Source: Paenibacillus sp. FSL H8-0537 (GTDB taxonomy: Bacteria > Bacillota > Bacilli > Paenibacillales > Paenibacillaceae). Taken from it: DNA of 64,000 nucleotides. The first letter of the stretch is position 1; each line of letters opens with the position of its first letter. Shown piece after piece: positions 61,649-64,000 of this stretch. A model generated the notes under the pieces. It searched no databases. It was not told the origin of the DNA and saw only the letters and a list, made by a program, of their open reading frames with translations. A program made the translations under genes and the position numbers. Location: NCBI RefSeq assembly GCF_038051995.1, contig NZ_CP150290.1, forward strand, positions 3,958,001 through 4,022,000, read 5' to 3'.

Positions 61649-61744
61649 GAACCTCCTGGAAGCAAACCGGATAATTTTCGGTGGCTGCCCCTTCAGGGCA
61701 GCGAGTCCGATTCCGAATTGTTTTTTCTTCCATTGTGGAGGTTC
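61649..61744 (-). promoter_or_regulatory. Structured leader that can sequester the purT ribosome binding site
   Basis: In RNA order: GAACCTCC-ACAA-TGGAAG (61744-61727) can pair with CTTCCA-GGAGGTTC (61662-61649), which holds the AGGAGG of purT. Inside are TTCGG/CCGAA (61717-61713, 61681-61677) and GCTGCCCT/GGGGCAGC with a GAA loop. The nested helices span about 96 nt. This is a Shine-Dalgarno sequester, riboswitch-like, but no known riboswitch consensus was recognised. Confidence 0.55.
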
Positions 61745-61783
61745 CTGCAGTAAAAATCAAGACCTTGACCGCTTCGATTCGAC

Positions 61784-63613
61784 TTAAGCTGACAAGAAAC
61801 GATATTGGGCTTCAATCAGCCCATTGTATATGCCCTTTTTGGCAATTAGCGTTTCGTGCTTGCCCTGCTCGACGATGCGGCCGTGATCCAGCACGATAAT
61901 TTCATCGGCATTGCGAATCGTTGACAGGCGATGGGCGATCATGAAGGATGTCCGTCCAGCAAGCAGCGTCTTAAGCGCCTCCTGGATTTTCAGCTCCGTA
62001 TCGGTATCAATGCTTGCTGTCGCTTCATCGAGAATGAGAATGCGCGGATTCGCAAGCAACGCTCTGGCAAAGGAAAGCAGCTGGCGCTGGCCCATCGACA
62101 ATATGTTGCCGCGCTCCTCTACTTCCGTATCATATCCATCCGGCAAATTCATAATGAAGTCATGGGCATGCACCGCTTTAGCCGCTTCCACAATATCCGC
62201 ATCCGATGCATCCAGTCTGCCGTAACGAATATTGTCGCGAATCGTGCCCGAAAATATGAACGTGTCCTGCATAACGATGCCGACCTGGGAGCGCAAGCTT
62301 TCGATTGTGACATCGCGAATATCCTTCCCGTCAATCTTCACGCTGCCGCTTACAGGATCATAGAAACGGCAAAGCAGGTTGATGATTGTGCTTTTGCCGG
62401 AGCCGGTATGCCCAACGAGAGCGATTGATTGGCCAGCCTTAGCCTCCAGGCTAATGCCCTTGAGTGCTTGGCGCCCTTTTTCATATTCAAAAATAATGTT
62501 GTCAAACACAACGTCGCCGCGAATATTCGGCAGCGCCTTCGCTGCGTTCTTCTCGCCTACATTTGGCTCCTCATCGATAAATTCAAAAATCCGCTCGGAG
62601 GATGCCATCGCAATCAGAAGCTGTGAGTACATTTGGCCGAGCCGATTAATCGGGTCCCAGAAGTTGCCGATATAGTTGGCGAAGCCGACAAGCAAGCCGA
62701 TTGTAATCGCGCCTTGCTGAATCAGATGAGCACCGTACCAGAACAAAATAAATGTACCGAGCGCTGAGGTGATTTCAATGACCGGACCGAATGTTTGGTT
62801 GAGCGCCGATGCCTTATTCCATGATTTCACATTTACCGTATTCATGTAGTCGAAGAAACGCATATTGTCTTTTTCCTGGACGTAAGCTTGCGTTACTTTC
62901 ATCCCCTGGATGCTTTCGTTTAAGTGGGCATTAATCCGCGATTGCTTCATCCTAACATCCTGCCAAGCAAAGCGGATCCGTTTGCGCAGCGCAGTCGAAA
63001 CGATAAACATCAGCGGCACCGTCACCATGATCGCAAGCCCCAGCTTGAAATTCCAGATCAGCAAAATGACAACGATCCCGAGCAGCTGAACGCAGTCCAT
63101 CAGCAGGTTGACAACACCGTTCGTAAACAAGTCCTGAAGGGCGTTAACGTCATTCGTAACCCGTACAAGCACGGAGCCTGCCGGACGCTTGTCGAAGAAG
63201 CGGAAGCTAAGCTTCTGGATATGCTTGAATAGATCCTGCCGTAGGTCATAAATGACCTTTTGACCAATAATATTCGTATATTTGATCCGGTAGCTGTTGG
63301 CAGCCCATTGAACGACATACAACAGCAGCATAAGGCCGGCATAAAGGTAAAGCTTTGGCAAGCTTGCCTCCCCTTCAGCCGGCTGGATGGCCTCGTCAAT
63401 CGCGAGGATGACGAGTGCGGGAGTCGCGAGCCGCGTCAGTGTGCCAATAATCATCATGAAGATGGCCGGGATCAGCTGGCGCTTATAAGGCTTCATATAA
63501 ACGAACAATCTACCCACCTGCGCCCAGTTAAACGGCCTCTCGATCGCATCATCATCTTTGTAAATAAAACGTTCTTTTTTATCGTATTTATCCGTGCCGG
63601 ATGTGCTGCTCAT
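61784..63613 (-). CDS. Heterodimeric ABC exporter half with canonical Walker B
   Basis: 609 residues. Six helices in about 40-330. ATPase: GHTGSGKST (Walker A), [18 protein letters not shown] (signature LSMGQ, not LSGGQ), [17 protein letters not shown] (catalytic Glu present), IAHRLSTI. The degenerate signature together with its intact Walker B is the known asymmetry of one subunit of BmrC/BmrD-type exporters; the partner overlaps upstream. Start ATG 63613 shares one base with the stop of that gene (TGATG). AAGGAGG upstream. Confidence 0.92.
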   Translation of the reverse strand: MSSTSGTDKYDKKERFIYKDDDAIERPFNWAQVGRLFVYMKPYKRQLIPAIFMMIIGTLTRLATPALVILAIDEAIQPAEGEASLPKLYLYAGLMLLLYVVQWAANSYRIKYTNIIGQKVIYDLRQDLFKHIQKLSFRFFDKRPAGSVLVRVTNDVNALQDLFTNGVVNLLMDCVQLLGIVVILLIWNFKLGLAIMVTVPLMFIVSTALRKRIRFAWQDVRMKQSRINAHLNESIQGMKVTQAYVQEKDNMRFFDYMNTVNVKSWNKASALNQTFGPVIEITSALGTFILFWYGAHLIQQGAITIGLLVGFANYIGNFWDPINRLGQMYSQLLIAMASSERIFEFIDEEPNVGEKNAAKALPNIRGDVVFDNIIFEYEKGRQALKGISLEAKAGQSIALVGHTGSGKSTIINLLCRFYDPVSGSVKIDGKDIRDVTIESLRSQVGIVMQDTFIFSGTIRDNIRYGRLDASDADIVEAAKAVHAHDFIMNLPDGYDTEVEERGNILSMGQRQLLSFARALLANPRILILDEATASIDTDTELKIQEALKTLLAGRTSFMIAHRLSTIRNADEIIVLDHGRIVEQGKHETLIAKKGIYNGLIEAQYRFLSA

Positions 63614-64000
63614 CAGAGCGCCCCCTCCTTCCACTGCGCGCCCGCCTGCTCGAGCTCTTCGAGCGGAAAGTCGGCGTATTGAATTTTGTAAGTATCGCGA
63701 TAAGGGCCAGGCTGCGCGAGCAATTGCTGATGCGTGCCACGCTGCACGACAACGCCTTGATCCAAAACGATAATTTCATCTGCATGGCGCAGCGAGGAAA
63801 TACGGTGGGCAATAATGAAGGTCGTGCGGCCCGCCATGAGCTCCTTGAAGCCAGCCTGAATTTCATGCTCCGTTTCCATATCTACAGCGCTCGTCGCATC
63901 ATCAAGAATGAGAATATGCGGATTTTTAATAAGAGCGCGGGCAATCGCGATCCGCTGCTTCTGTCCGCCAGACAGACCCATTCCTCTTTCACCGACAATG
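63613..64000 (-). CDS. Heterodimeric ABC exporter half with degenerate Walker B, 5' part off window
   Basis: Only the C-terminal ATPase part is visible, reading in from the right edge: VGERGMGLSGGQKQRIAIARAL (normal signature), ILILDDATSAVDMETE (catalytic Glu replaced by Asp), IIAHRISSLRHAD, GTHQQLL. The Asp and the intact LSGGQ complement the partner's motifs, giving one consensus and one degenerate ATP site as in BmrC/TM287. Overlaps the partner by 1 nt. Confidence 0.9.
   Translation of the reverse strand, partial: IVGERGMGLSGGQKQRIAIARALIKNPHILILDDATSAVDMETEHEIQAGFKELMAGRTTFIIAHRISSLRHADEIIVLDQGVVVQRGTHQQLLAQPGPYRDTYKIQYADFPLEELEQAGAQWKEGAL

Noticed and set aside
61640..61783. Known purine, ZTP or THF riboswitch before purT
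   Set aside because: Core nucleotides of these classes are not found; kept as an unclassified structured leader. Two CCGAA/TTCGG pieces look PurBox-like but their spacing (31 nt) and orientation do not fit.
1..64000. CRISPR arrays, tRNA or rRNA genes, prophage or intact insertion-sequence transposase
   Set aside because: No regularly spaced repeats, no cloverleaf with CCA-type ends, no rRNA-like sequence and no transposase motif were recognised by eye; a covariance-model scan could still find a small RNA I missed.

Overview
The window looks like chromosomal DNA of a denitrifying, facultatively anaerobic Bacillota bacterium, most likely Paenibacillus or a close relative. The grounds are AGGAGG-type ribosome binding sites, TTG and GTG starts, and a Bacillus-type Fnr with its cluster cysteines at the C-terminus. 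The parE-parC order, a PdaA-type deacetylase and a SigJ-like sigma factor fit too. No rRNA, tRNA, CRISPR array, phage or intact transposase gene was seen.

Layout. 1-3.3 kb: sulfite reductase cysJ-cysI on the minus strand, cysI running off the left edge. 3.7-5.5 kb: divergent moaA and mobA for molybdenum cofactor (Moco). 5.5-10.2 kb: an ABC exporter, then a minus-strand set of two unknown proteins, an SPFH protein and a degenerate NAD-kinase-like protein. 10.3-38 kb: a denitrification and anaerobic-life island. It holds a six-gene nitrate-reduction operon, a second mobA, fnr, the NO-damage repair protein Ric, a HemY-type oxidase, a second Crp/Fnr regulator, a quinol NO reductase operon, nirK and its DUF2249-rich satellite genes. 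It continues with mobB, anaerobic ribonucleotide reductase nrdG-nrdD, moeA, a third Crp/Fnr regulator and flavohemoglobin hmp. 38.1-40.2 kb: a gene-poor scar with repeats, a candidate small RNA, a truncated GH43 gene, a solute-binding-protein remnant and doxX. 40.3-64 kb: ordinary chromosome with chemoreceptor, lysR, ilvE, pdaA, sigJ plus a carboxymuconolactone-decarboxylase-like gene split by a MITE, a small Xre regulator, PAP2, two RNA-modification enzymes, capA, marR, parC-parE, an ABC-2 exporter, SGNH hydrolase, a TylF-like methyltransferase, purT with a structured leader, and a heterodimeric ABC exporter cut by the right edge.

How the genes fit together. Nitrate enters by NarK and would be reduced by a cytosolic NarB/NasA-type molybdoenzyme that appears to be linked to the membrane by a four-cluster ferredoxin and a six-helix cytochrome-b-like subunit. 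Nitrite goes to NirK, NO to the quinol-fed NorB, and stray NO to Hmp and Ric. No nosZ is visible, so N2O would be the end product from this window alone. moaA, two mobA, mobB and moeA serve Moco. nrdDG supplies dNTPs without oxygen. Eleven TGTGA-N6-TCACA-like sites precede nearly every unit of the island and define a putative shared Crp/Fnr regulon with three candidate regulators.

Signals that ordinary gene calls do not explain: a family of palindromic repeats lying at gene 3' ends in the direction of the upstream gene; a 165-bp MITE whose TA end forms the stop codon of its neighbour; a purT leader able to pair perfectly with its own ribosome binding site; a short candidate RNA with a C-rich loop next to hmp; and a frameshifted tandem DUF2249 gene in the nirK cluster.
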